Of a stretch of DNA of 64,000 bases, positions 17,093-25,161 are shown piece after piece (the stretch's first letter is position 1; each line of letters starts with the position of its first letter). The DNA lies in assembly GCF_002920895.1 (NCBI RefSeq), contig NZ_PQVG01000005.1, forward strand, positions 186,001-250,000, given 5' to 3'. The notes beneath the pieces are model-generated. The model made no database searches. It was not told where the DNA came from and saw only the letters and a list, made by a program, of their open reading frames with translations. The DNA is from Flavobacterium alvei (GTDB lineage Bacteria; Bacteroidota; Bacteroidia; Flavobacteriales; Flavobacteriaceae). The position numbers and the translations under genes were made by a program.

Positions 17093-17662
17093 ATGGAAAA
17101 TCTTAACGAAGAAATACACAAAGCTTTCGAAATAATACAACAAGGCGGAATTATCCTCTATCCAACCGACACCGTTTGGGGAATTGGTTGCGATGCTACC
17201 AATGCTGAAGCCGTGGCAAAAATCTACAAACTCAAACAACGTGATGATTCTAAAAGTATGATTTGCTTGATGAATGGCGAGAAAATGATGTACAACGTCT
17301 TCAAAGACATTCCAGAAGTAGCTTGGCAAATTATCGATTTATCCGAAAAACCAACCACACTAATTCTTGACAATCCTAGAAATGTAGCAGCCAATTTAAT
17401 TCCCACCGATAAAACGCTGGGAATCCGAATTGTGAAAGAACCATTCTGTTTTAAACTAATGGAACGAATGAAAAAACCATTGGTTTCCACCTCGGCCAAC
17501 ATCTCGGGGCTGCCCACTCCTATTGCCTTCAAAGATATTAGCCCCGAAATTATAAAAGGCGTGGACTATGTTGTAAATTTGCACCAAGATAAAATTAACG
17601 GAAAGCCATCAACAATCATCAAATTGACAAGCGATTCGCAGGTAAAAGTGATTAGGAAATAG
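17093..17662 (+). CDS. tsaC: L-threonylcarbamoyladenylate synthase (Sua5/YciO/YrdC family)
   Basis: 189-aa enzyme making threonylcarbamoyl-AMP for the universal tRNA t6A37 modification. YrdC-domain hallmarks: ILYPTDTVWGIGCDA near the N-terminus, KIYKLKQRDDSKSM (KxR of the nucleotide site), and PLVSTSANISG near residue 130. Length fits the short TsaC form without the Sua5 C-terminal domain. It is followed by 107 bp of repeat-like sequence and the GxxExxY cassette. Confidence 0.93.
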   Translation: MENLNEEIHKAFEIIQQGGIILYPTDTVWGIGCDATNAEAVAKIYKLKQRDDSKSMICLMNGEKMMYNVFKDIPEVAWQIIDLSEKPTTLILDNPRNVAANLIPTDKTLGIRIVKEPFCFKLMERMKKPLVSTSANISGLPTPIAFKDISPEIIKGVDYVVNLHQDKINGKPSTIIKLTSDSQVKVIRK

Positions 17663-17738
17663 TTTTTTTTTGCCGCAGATTATTTTTTTATTATTTTCGG
17701 GAGAATACACTAATTAATAGGGTAGCCACATTTTTTTA

Positions 17739-17762
17739 ACCGCAAATTCGCAAATTATTTTT
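17739..17762 (+). repeat. left 24-bp terminal inverted repeat of the GxxExxY cassette
   Basis: These 24 bases begin ACCGCAAATTCGCAAATT and end in a T run. They are the exact reverse complement of 18149-18172. The repeat ends 7 bp before the start codon of the GxxExxY gene. Confidence 0.9.
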
Positions 17763-17769
17763 AGTTTAT

Positions 17770-18156
17770 ATGGAAGACGAATATTTATATAAGGATGAAA
17801 GTTATAAAATTGTTGGAATACTATTAGAAGTCCATAAACATCTTGGCAAAGGATTTTCTGAAATAGTATATAAAGATGCTATTGAATATGAATTTCAAGA
17901 ACAAAATATTCCATACCAAAGAGAAAAAGAGTTTTCTGTTAATTACAAAGACACCATTCTAAAGCATAAATTTTACGCAGACTTTGTAGTTTACGATAAA
18001 ATCATTCTCGAAATAAAAACCGTTGATTGTTTTAACAACAGTCATTATAACCAAAGTATAAATTACTTAAAAGTATCTAAAAACAAATTGGCAATACTTG
18101 CTAATTTCAATTTAGTATCTTTAGAATACAATCGAATAATAGATTCTAAAAAATAA
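17770..18156 (+). CDS. GxxExxY family protein
   Basis: 128-aa protein. The name-giving motif is GFSEIVYKDAIEYEF (about residues 28-42). Downstream, the D...EIKTVD pattern (Asp in YADFVVYD, then EIK about residue 85) resembles the core of PD-(D/E)XK nucleases, so a nuclease-like fold is plausible. The biological function is not established to my knowledge. The gene is enclosed by 24-bp perfect inverted repeats that begin 7 bp before the ATG and include the stop codon, which suggests a small transposable or repeat-associated cassette. No transposase is inside. Confidence 0.88.
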   Translation: MEDEYLYKDESYKIVGILLEVHKHLGKGFSEIVYKDAIEYEFQEQNIPYQREKEFSVNYKDTILKHKFYADFVVYDKIILEIKTVDCFNNSHYNQSINYLKVSKNKLAILANFNLVSLEYNRIIDSKK

Positions 18157-18172
18157 TTTGCGAATTTGCGGT
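18149..18172 (-). repeat. right 24-bp terminal inverted repeat of the GxxExxY cassette
   Basis: Exact reverse complement of 17739-17762. It overlaps the last codons and the stop (TAA at 18154-18156) of the GxxExxY gene. The cassette between the outer ends is 434 bp long. I see no target-site duplication outside it. Confidence 0.9.
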
Positions 18173-18217
18173 AAAAACCTTCGTTCACAAAAACGCTAAA
18201 TTCGTGGCAAATAAAAT

Positions 18218-19636
18218 ATGAATTACAAACAAGCCCTAAATAATAAAATATTCGAAGTTATTTCTCAAGCTTCACAAGAACTTAACGTTGATAGTTATGT
18301 GATTGGTGGTTTCGTGAGAGATTTACTTCTTGGTCGAGATTTCAAAAAAGACATCGATGTGGTTGCTGTGGGCAGCGGCATTGAACTCGCCTTGAAAGTT
18401 TCGGAATTATTGCCCAACAAACCAAAAGTCCAGGTTTTTAAAACTTATGGAACGGCAATGTTGCGTTTTGAAGACACCGAAATCGAATTTGTTGGTGCCA
18501 GAAAAGAATCGTACACTCACGACAGTCGAAATCCTGTCGTGGAAAACGGAACTTTGGAAGACGACCAAAATCGTCGGGATTTTACCATCAATGCATTGGC
18601 TTTATCGCTAAACGAAAACAATTTTGGTAATTTGTTAGACCCTTTCAACGGATTGGAAGATATGAAAAACAAAAACATCAAAACACCACTCGATCCAGAC
18701 ATAACATTCTCCGACGATCCTTTGCGAATGCTCAGAGGAATTCGTTTTGCGACCCAATTGGGTTTTGAAATTGAAGCAAATTCTTTGAATTCGATTACCA
18801 AAAACGCAGAACGAATCAAGATTATTTCTGGTGAAAGAATTGTGGATGAATTGAATAAAATTCTTTCGACCGACAAACCTTCTGTTGGATTTTTACTGTT
18901 GTACAAAACTGGCCTTTTAGATATTATTCTTCCCGAATTAACAGCTTTGAATCAAGTAGAAGAAATTGAAGGACAAACGCATAAAAACAACTTTTACCAT
19001 ACGCTGGAAGTAGTTGATAATATTTGTCCCAATACGGACGATGTTTGGTTGCGCTGGGCAGCATTGTTGCACGACATTGGCAAAGCACCCACCAAACGCT
19101 TCAACAAAAAACAAGGTTGGACGTTTCACGGGCACGAATTCCTTGGCGGAAAAATGGCCAAGAAAATCTTCGAAAGATTACGAATGCCGTTGAACCATAA
19201 AATGAAATTTGTGCAAAAAATGGTGATGATGAGTTCGAGACCTATTGTACTTTCGCAAGATTTGGTAACGGATTCGGCCGTTCGTCGCCTAGTTTTTGAT
19301 GCCGGCGAAGATGTAGAAAGCTTGATGACTTTGTGCGAAGCCGACATCACTACCAAAAATCCGAACAAATTCAAAAAATACCACCAGAATTTCGAGATTG
19401 TCCGCAAGAAAATCGTGGAAGTGGAAGAACGTGACAGCATTCGAAATTTTCAACCGCCCATTTCTGGCGAAGAAATTATGGCTATTTTCAATTTGCAACC
19501 TTCTCGTGAAATTGGAATTTTGAAAGAAGCCGTGAAAGAAGCTATTTTAGAAGGCGAAATCCCGAATGAATATCAAGCTGCTTTTGATTTTGTTTTGAAA
19601 AGAGGAGCTAAATTAGGATTAAAAAAAATAGATTAA
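18218..19636 (+). CDS. cca: CCA tRNA nucleotidyltransferase / polynucleotide adenylyltransferase with HD domain
   Basis: 472-aa class II nucleotidyltransferase that adds or repairs the 3' CCA end of tRNAs (or adds poly(A)). N-terminal head: VIGGFVRDLLLGRDFKKDIDVV with GGxVRD and the catalytic DxD. Then the ERxxxE-type neck RMLRGIRFATQLGF, and a C-terminal HD phosphohydrolase domain with WAALLHDIGKAPTK (about residue 290). From sequence alone CCA addition cannot be separated from poly(A) polymerase activity. It stands immediately downstream of the GxxExxY cassette. Confidence 0.9.
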   Translation: MNYKQALNNKIFEVISQASQELNVDSYVIGGFVRDLLLGRDFKKDIDVVAVGSGIELALKVSELLPNKPKVQVFKTYGTAMLRFEDTEIEFVGARKESYTHDSRNPVVENGTLEDDQNRRDFTINALALSLNENNFGNLLDPFNGLEDMKNKNIKTPLDPDITFSDDPLRMLRGIRFATQLGFEIEANSLNSITKNAERIKIISGERIVDELNKILSTDKPSVGFLLLYKTGLLDIILPELTALNQVEEIEGQTHKNNFYHTLEVVDNICPNTDDVWLRWAALLHDIGKAPTKRFNKKQGWTFHGHEFLGGKMAKKIFERLRMPLNHKMKFVQKMVMMSSRPIVLSQDLVTDSAVRRLVFDAGEDVESLMTLCEADITTKNPNKFKKYHQNFEIVRKKIVEVEERDSIRNFQPPISGEEIMAIFNLQPSREIGILKEAVKEAILEGEIPNEYQAAFDFVLKRGAKLGLKKID

Positions 19637-19687
19637 ACTTGGCTTTAGATTAACTTTTATTGAAGTTGGAATTCATAAGCTTATCAA

Positions 19688-19695
19688 TAATTTTG
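19688..19695 (+). promoter_or_regulatory. -7 element of the ctaA promoter
   Basis: TAATTTTG matches TAnnTTTG and lies 20 bp upstream of the ctaA ATG. Confidence 0.5.
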
Positions 19696-19715
19696 CAAAA
19701 TATTTTTAGAAAGAA

Positions 19716-20738
19716 ATGAAAAATAAAAATAAATCCGTAATAATCTGGCTACTTTCAGGTTGTTTCTTAGTGTTTGTAATGGTTGTGGTTGGCGGGATTA
19801 CCCGTTTGACTAATTCGGGACTTTCAATGACCGACTGGCATTTGGTAACCGATACTTTCCCTCCTTTGACAGAAGCCAAATGGCAAGAAACATTCGAGCG
19901 CTACAAGCAATTTCCGGAATACAAAAAAATAAATATTCACAATAATTTTACACTTGAGGATTATAAATTCATCTATTTCTGGGAATGGTTTCACCGTTTT
20001 ATCGGAAGAATTATTGGAATGGTATTCCTAATTCCTTTCATCTATTTTCTAATCAAAAAACGGCTTTCATCTGAAACCATCAAAAAATGTGTGGTCCTTC
20101 TCGGAATGGGTGCATTGCAAGGTTTTTTAGGTTGGTTTATGGTTCGCAGCGGACTAATTGACAATCCAGATGTGAGCCATTTTAGACTTTCCTTACACCT
20201 GACTTTTGCATTTATCACTTTTGCTTACACGCTTTGGGTGGCCTTGGATTTGATTTATCCAGAAAGAAACACTCCTGTTTTACCACTAAGAAATATTGCT
20301 CGATATGCTTTGGTTTTTCTGTTAATTCAAATTATTTATGGTGGTTTCGTAGCGGGTTTAAATGCTGGCTTGATTCACAACCATTGGCCATTGATGAGTG
20401 ATGGGCAGTTTCTTCACGAAAGTGTTCTATTAGAAAAAGATTCTTGGTTATTAAGATTGACCGAAGGCAAAAGTGGCGTTCAGTTTGTTCACCGAACAAT
20501 GGCATACATTGTAGTGGGAATGATACTCTTTTTAGCTTTTAAAAGTCATAAATTCGACTTAACAAAAGACCAAAAATCAGGAATCACCGCTCTGGTAGTT
20601 ATGGTGTTTTTACAATTCGGTTTAGGTGTTTTTACTTTGCTATACAGCGTTCCGCTTTGGTTGGGATTGACACATCAAATAATGGCTTTCTTCTTGTTGA
20701 CGGCTATGACTTATACTTTACATCGCTTGGCGAAATAA
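19716..20738 (+). CDS. ctaA: heme A synthase (COX15/CtaA family)
   Basis: 340-aa polytopic membrane enzyme that converts heme O to heme A for aa3-type cytochrome oxidases. About eight hydrophobic helices in two similar four-helix halves. Heme-ligand histidines sit in FWEWFHRFIGRIIG, SLHLTFAF, VQFVHRTMAYIVVG and LTHQIMAFF. The segment GGITRLTNSGLSMTDW near the N-terminus is characteristic. Its presence implies an aa3-type oxidase elsewhere in the genome in addition to the cbb3 oxidase in this window. Confidence 0.95.
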   Translation: MKNKNKSVIIWLLSGCFLVFVMVVVGGITRLTNSGLSMTDWHLVTDTFPPLTEAKWQETFERYKQFPEYKKINIHNNFTLEDYKFIYFWEWFHRFIGRIIGMVFLIPFIYFLIKKRLSSETIKKCVVLLGMGALQGFLGWFMVRSGLIDNPDVSHFRLSLHLTFAFITFAYTLWVALDLIYPERNTPVLPLRNIARYALVFLLIQIIYGGFVAGLNAGLIHNHWPLMSDGQFLHESVLLEKDSWLLRLTEGKSGVQFVHRTMAYIVVGMILFLAFKSHKFDLTKDQKSGITALVVMVFLQFGLGVFTLLYSVPLWLGLTHQIMAFFLLTAMTYTLHRLAK

Positions 20739-20755
20739 CGGTTTAAAATAAAATT

Positions 20756-21271
20756 ATGAAAAAACTATTGTTCTTATTCTCCATATTATTCGTATCAAGT
20801 CTTTTTGCACAATCAAAAATGAATCCATTGATTGTTGTTGATGCCCAAAAAATAGGTTTTATGGAAGATCATAAAGACCTTATGGAGAAGATGAATCCAA
20901 ATGACATTTCCTCTTTAACCGTTTATAAAGATTCGCTAGTATGCAAAAAATATGGCTCGAATTCAGGAGTGATTGTCATAACGAACAAAAAATTCATATT
21001 GGATACTTTTTATAAAAATAACATCGAAAATTCTCCTTTAAAAGGAAAAATAAAAACACCAGAAGATTTGCTGAGAATTGGAGTTATCAATGACAATCCA
21101 AAGAGCAAAAACCAACCTTATGATGAATTGTACAAATACATTTATACTTATAACATTAACGAAAAAATAAAAAAAGTCGCCAAAATCACTTTTATAAATC
21201 CAGAAGAATCTATCAAAATAAACTCAGAATGGATTAATGGAGCTATTGAAATTGATGCTGCAATCGAATAA
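20756..21271 (+). CDS. secreted TonB-plug-like protein
   Basis: 171 aa with a signal peptide (residues 1-19, ending FAQ). The segment from about residue 24 to 75 (IVVDAQKIGF, then MNPNDISSLTVYKD, YGSNSGVIVITNK) looks like the plug subdomain of TonB-dependent receptors, where an I/V-L-D-G element precedes NDI-S-I-V-KD and YG..GVI.ITTK. There is no beta-barrel and the rest is not recognised. It lies 17 bp after ctaA on the same strand and may be co-transcribed. Function unknown. Confidence 0.65.
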   Translation: MKKLLFLFSILFVSSLFAQSKMNPLIVVDAQKIGFMEDHKDLMEKMNPNDISSLTVYKDSLVCKKYGSNSGVIVITNKKFILDTFYKNNIENSPLKGKIKTPEDLLRIGVINDNPKSKNQPYDELYKYIYTYNINEKIKKVAKITFINPEESIKINSEWINGAIEIDAAIE

Positions 21272-21328
21272 TTTTCACTATTTTTACTACTGACTATATT
21301 GTCGCATCCTTTTGTTTAACATCTATAA

Positions 21329-22099
21329 ATGTCTAAACTTGCTGCCAAAGATAAATTCTTGGATTTATCCGATTACGGAAGACCTCTTGCAAAACTGTTT
21401 GCCAATGGGTTAAAAAATACCCGATTCACACCAATTCACGTCACATTGGCTTTTGGAGTTTGTGGCTTGATTGCCATTTACTGCATTTTACAAAATCACT
21501 ATTTTTTAGCCAGCTTTTTTATCATCTTGAAATCTATTATTGATGCTGTCGATGGCGAATTAGCCAGAATTAAAAACACGCCTTCTTATGTTGGAAGATA
21601 CTTGGACAGTGTTTTTGACATTATTCTGAATTTTTTGTTTTTTGGAACAATTTGTTTCGCTTCAAAAACATCATTAGGAATGACACTAATTGCCTTTTTT
21701 TGCATTCAATTGCAAGGCACTTTATACAATTATTACTATCTGATTTTAAGACACAATTCAGCAGGAGGCGACAAAACGAGTAAAATTTTTGAAGACCAAT
21801 CACCTCAAGCATTGCCTGGAGAAACCCAAAAAGCAGTTGATATATTGTTTAAAATTTACACCCTCGTTTACGGTCTTTTTGACAAAATAATTCACGTTTT
21901 AGATAGCGATGCTTATAAAGTAAAAACGATCCCAAACTGGTTTATGACCTTCATTTCTTTTTTTGGATTAGGGTTTCAATTGTTAATTATTGCTATTATG
22001 CTTTCTTTGGGATGGATAGAAATGATAGTTCCATTTTTCATTTCCTACTCCATTCTAATCTTTGTTTTTATAGGAATAAGAAAGGTATTTATAAAATAA
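21329..22099 (+). CDS. CDP-alcohol phosphatidyltransferase family protein
   Basis: 256-aa membrane enzyme of the CDP-alcohol phosphotransferase class, which makes phospholipids or related polar lipids from a CDP-linked donor and an alcohol. The diagnostic pattern is complete at about residues 72-97: D72xxD75G76xxA79R80, then G89xxxD93xxxD97. About six helices. The alcohol substrate cannot be told from sequence. It is followed by a bidirectional terminator. Confidence 0.9.
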   Translation: MSKLAAKDKFLDLSDYGRPLAKLFANGLKNTRFTPIHVTLAFGVCGLIAIYCILQNHYFLASFFIILKSIIDAVDGELARIKNTPSYVGRYLDSVFDIILNFLFFGTICFASKTSLGMTLIAFFCIQLQGTLYNYYYLILRHNSAGGDKTSKIFEDQSPQALPGETQKAVDILFKIYTLVYGLFDKIIHVLDSDAYKVKTIPNWFMTFISFFGLGFQLLIIAIMLSLGWIEMIVPFFISYSILIFVFIGIRKVFIK

Positions 22100-22134
22100 A
22101 AAAGAGTAAAAACGAACTTGTTTTTACTCTTTTT
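22099..22134. terminator. bidirectional intrinsic terminator
   Basis: A perfect 15-bp stem (22099-22113 with 22120-22134), a 6-nt loop, with an A run on one side and a T run on the other. It serves the convergent phosphatidyltransferase and redoxin genes. Confidence 0.9.
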
Positions 22135-22154
22135 ATAAATTTAATTGAGATAAA

Positions 22155-22760
22155 TTATTTCTTGGCTTTAATCGAACAACCTATAGCTTTTGTAGTTTCT
22201 GGCGAAGGTGTTCTACCGCTTTCTAAAGCTGCAATGGCATTTTCAAGGTATTTTTCCTTTACATCAGCAGCACTATCCACGTTGTCATCAATAGCTCCAA
22301 TGTATTTTACAATCTGATTTTTATCTAATAAAAACACGTGTGGCGTCTTGGTAGCGCCATATTGTGGATATATTTTTTGACCGTCATCGAATAAATACGG
22401 GAAAGCAAACCCTTTTTCTTTGGCTCTAACTTTCATCAATTCATAACTATCAGTAGGCTCTAAAGCGGGATCATTTGGATTAATCGCTAACAAAATATAT
22501 CCTTTTGACTTGTATTTTTTGGACAAATCATTAATTCGATCTTCATACTTAACGGCAAAAGGACAATGATTGCAAGTAAAAACAACTATAAAGCCTTTTG
22601 CGTCTTTGTAATCAGCCATACTATACATCTTTCCGTCAACGGATTTTAATCTAAAATCGGTGGCTTTATCGCCAATTTTGTAGGGTGTTGGTACATCAGT
22701 TGCAAAACCTGACACAACAAAAACTGCAGTTAATACTAAAAGTGAAGCTAATTTTTTCAT
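22155..22760 (-). CDS. thioredoxin-fold redoxin (AhpC/TSA-like), exported
   Basis: 201 aa with an N-terminal signal peptide (about 1-20, ending GFA). It is a peroxiredoxin/TlpA-like fold with the active-site motif C63-N-H-C66 in FTCNHCPFAVKYEDRI. CNHC is typical of the redoxin group that often carries NHCPF; the downstream PHVFLLD segment supplies the cis-Pro loop. Probably a periplasmic thiol oxidoreductase. It is co-directional with the TlpA-like gene 13 bp upstream, so the two form an operon. Confidence 0.88.
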   Translation of the reverse strand: MKKLASLLVLTAVFVVSGFATDVPTPYKIGDKATDFRLKSVDGKMYSMADYKDAKGFIVVFTCNHCPFAVKYEDRINDLSKKYKSKGYILLAINPNDPALEPTDSYELMKVRAKEKGFAFPYLFDDGQKIYPQYGATKTPHVFLLDKNQIVKYIGAIDDNVDSAADVKEKYLENAIAALESGRTPSPETTKAIGCSIKAKK

Positions 22761-22773
22761 ACTAAAAAGTGAT

Positions 22774-23250
22774 TTAATTCGTAAATTTATTTACATATTG
22801 ATTGAGTTCGGTATAACTAGAAAAGATTTTTTCGGCAAAAAATTGCTGTCCGTTTTTTATAATTAATGTTGCAGGAATAGATCCAGACCACTCTTTATCA
22901 ACCTGTGGAAGCCAAGAATTATAGTCGGTATCTGTGAGCAAAACAACCTCAGATTTGATGTTTTTTTTCTTCAAAAAAGGCTTCAATTTTGACTCTAATG
23001 TATTCTTAAAATCCAAACTTACAAGCACCACTTTTATGTTTTTATTTTCGGAATTTAATTGCTCAAAACGGGGTAATTCTTTCACGCAAGGTCCACACCA
23101 AGTGGCCCAAAAATTGACTACATAAATGGTATTTTTATCGCTCAAAATTTCCTTTTTCAAGCTCGAATAATTATCAAAAACGGCTACGTTTTGAGCTTGA
23201 ATTGTATTCGAAAGTAAAAACAAAAAACTAAAACAAAGTATATATTTCAT
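22774..23250 (-). CDS. TlpA-like periplasmic thioredoxin
   Basis: 158 aa from the start MKYILCFSF at 23250 (an upstream ATG at 23274 would spoil the signal peptide). Signal peptide about 1-20 (ending QAQ). Thioredoxin active site WC52GPC55 in VNFWATWCGPC, then the cis-Pro loop SIPATLIIKNG. Probably keeps periplasmic thiols reduced. It lies directly upstream of the redoxin gene in a two-gene unit. Confidence 0.9.
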   Translation of the reverse strand: MKYILCFSFLFLLSNTIQAQNVAVFDNYSSLKKEILSDKNTIYVVNFWATWCGPCVKELPRFEQLNSENKNIKVVLVSLDFKNTLESKLKPFLKKKNIKSEVVLLTDTDYNSWLPQVDKEWSGSIPATLIIKNGQQFFAEKIFSSYTELNQYVNKFTN

Positions 23251-23274
23251 CCAAAAAAAATTAAGAATTACCAA

Positions 23275-23654
23275 TCAAACGAAGGTACAATCTTAATCTA
23301 ATTTCACGGGAACGATTAACAAAAAATTATCAGTTGTTGCATTAAAAAAATCAATCTTTACGATTCCGTTTTTCAATTTGAGATTGGCCAATACTTTTCA
23401 AAATCCCTACACATGATTTAAATTTTGCAAGAACAAAAGAAGCAATTCCTGTAAAAATAAAAGTAATCAATACAGTCGTTTATAGAAGCTGAATATCTTT
23501 CGATTCTTTCAGAAATAAAATTTAGTTTTCGCCCCATCAAAACAACAATTAACACTTAAAAACACCAATAGATTAAATCTATATCAATCATTTAAAACAT
23601 TAAACACCAGTATTTTTACATACGATTACATCATTTTAAAATTTAAATAAAAAA
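23275..23654. other. intergenic region with a decayed small gene
   Basis: 380 bp without an intact ORF, between the TlpA gene and the LytTR regulator. AT-rich. The only structure I see is the frameshifted small membrane-protein frame described separately. No hairpin terminator stands out. Confidence 0.5.
23351..23537 (-). pseudogene. possible frameshifted small membrane protein
   Basis: On the minus strand an ATG at 23537 opens MGRKLNFISERIERYSASIN. A single-base frame change then gives TVLITFIFTGIASFVLAKF, a clear hydrophobic helix, and a basic tail ending KRNRKD and TGA at 23351-23353. The 187-bp span would encode about 62 aa if one base is removed. The composition (basic start, one helix, basic tail) is protein-like, but I do not recognise a family. 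It may be chance. Confidence 0.3.
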
Positions 23655-24413
23655 TCACCCAATCCATGCCTTGAAATCTGCCACTTTTTCGCGACTTACA
23701 ACCACTTCATCTTCTTTATAAGTAGGCAAAATTACTTTTAAACGAGAGTTGCTATAGACCACAATTTCCTTAATTGACTTTAATGGAACGATAAATTTCC
23801 GGCTGATTCTATAAAATTGTTTAGGATCTAATTCCTGTTCTAAAACTTCCAAAGTAGATTCAATCAAATAATTTCTGTTGTCGAAAGTGTGAAGATAAGT
23901 TCCTTTATTTTCGCTAAAAAAACATTCGATTTCATCAGTAGAAATCACTTTGAGATGCTGCCCTATTTTGACCGTGAACCGCGTTTTGAAATTTTTGTCA
24001 AATGGATTTTGGAACATTTTTTTGATTTGTTCGAAATCCAATTGAAGAGTATTTTCCGGCTTGGGCAAACGTATTTTAAATTTAGAAATTGCCACTTCCA
24101 AATCGTCTTCGTCGATGGGTTTTAAGAGGTAATCAATCGAGTTTAATTTGAATGCTTTTAACGCATATTCATCATAAGCTGTAGTAAAAATTATGGCACT
24201 TTTTATGTCCACTTTTTCAAAAATTTCAAATGACAAACCATCCGATAATTGGATATCCAAAAAGATCAAATCGGGATGTTCATTTTTAGAAAACCATTCG
24301 ATAGATTCTTCTACTGAATGCAACATCACTCCTACTTCAATTTGGAGCTTTTCGAGTTTGCGTTGCAATAATCTTGCTGCTGGTTTTTCGTCTTCGATAA
24401 TAATTACATTCAT
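23655..24413 (-). CDS. LytTR-family response regulator
   Basis: 252 aa. The N-terminal receiver domain has the acidic pocket E7-D8-E9, phospho-acceptor D53 (LIFLDIQLSDG), T77 and K98 (LLKPID). The C-terminal LytTR DNA-binding domain (about 140-250) includes FSENKGTYLHT and YRISRKFIVPL. It is the last gene of the operon with the LytS-type histidine kinase and two 2TM proteins, so it is the cognate regulator of that kinase. The target genes are unknown; the TonB receptor and TPR genes upstream in the same run are candidates. Confidence 0.93.
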   Translation of the reverse strand: MNVIIIEDEKPAARLLQRKLEKLQIEVGVMLHSVEESIEWFSKNEHPDLIFLDIQLSDGLSFEIFEKVDIKSAIIFTTAYDEYALKAFKLNSIDYLLKPIDEDDLEVAISKFKIRLPKPENTLQLDFEQIKKMFQNPFDKNFKTRFTVKIGQHLKVISTDEIECFFSENKGTYLHTFDNRNYLIESTLEVLEQELDPKQFYRISRKFIVPLKSIKEIVVYSNSRLKVILPTYKEDEVVVSREKVADFKAWIG

Positions 24414-24470
24414 AAATTTGGTTTAAGATTTTTAAAACTGAATACTGTGACGAACACTGGTCACTCCTCT

Positions 24471-24821
24471 TTATTCCCATTTTTGATTTTTATCTTTATC
24501 CATAAACTCTTGGATTTTCTTTTCTTCCCAATTTTGTCCAAAAAAGATAGTGCTACCAAAAACAGATAATCCATGAGCTAGTAAACCAATTCCCCAAAAA
24601 AGTGCTGTATTAAAGTTGACCCAAGTCCAAAAATTTTCATTGTCATGAGTACCACCGTAATAGTTTCTGAAAATTATGAATGTGTTTATCAAAACATACA
24701 CCAATGCGTGAATGTAAAAACTCTTGATTCTTTTCACTCTTTTATAAGCCAAAGCATAACGTTCGTCTGGATTAAAATTTTCTGATTGGTACTCATTAAA
24801 CATTCTTCTTGATCGTCTCAT
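24471..24821 (-). CDS. 2TM domain-containing protein
   Basis: 116 aa from ATG 24821 (MRRSRRMFNEY); the longer frame to 24914 would overlap the upstream 2TM gene. Two membrane helices (about 40-58 and 70-95) form the 2TM domain, ending with the conserved tail NWEEKKIQEFMDKD. The function is unknown; it may set membrane topology or interact with the histidine kinase, which carries the same domain. It is in the operon between another 2TM gene and the LytTR regulator. Confidence 0.82.
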   Translation of the reverse strand: MRRSRRMFNEYQSENFNPDERYALAYKRVKRIKSFYIHALVYVLINTFIIFRNYYGGTHDNENFWTWVNFNTALFWGIGLLAHGLSVFGSTIFFGQNWEEKKIQEFMDKDKNQKWE

Positions 24822-24837
24822 TTCTATTTTTATTAAA

Positions 24838-25143
24838 TTATTCCCAAGTCTTTTTGGACTGTTCTTCTTTATCCATAAACTCTTTAATCTTTTGTTCTTC
24901 CCATTCTTTTCCAAAAAAAGGCATGTAATTAAAGACTTTCATTCCGTGAAAAAGTACTCCTATTCCCCAACCCAGCATTGGCCAAAAAAACCATAAATAA
25001 GCTGGCGAAGTGAGCAGATTAATAACCATCAGGCCAATATTAACAATGACATAAGCGATTAAGTTTCCGTAAAATCCCTTGATTTCTTCTACCCTTTTTC
25101 TTGCTTTATAATAACGCTCTTCTTCTAGATATTTATTTTCCAT
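24838..25143 (-). CDS. 2TM domain-containing protein
   Basis: 101 aa: a helical lead-in with YYKARKRVEEIKGFYGN, two membrane helices (about 26-45 and 52-70) and the tail GKEWEEQKIKEFMDKEE. It resembles the C-terminal domain of the histidine kinase next door, with shared A-KRVEE-KGFYGNLI and W-F-GWG-G-L-H-KVF blocks, so it probably arose by duplication within the operon. It starts 18 bp after the kinase gene. Confidence 0.85.
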   Translation of the reverse strand: MENKYLEEERYYKARKRVEEIKGFYGNLIAYVIVNIGLMVINLLTSPAYLWFFWPMLGWGIGVLFHGMKVFNYMPFFGKEWEEQKIKEFMDKEEQSKKTWE

Positions 25144-25161
25144 TATTTCTAATAATTAAAA

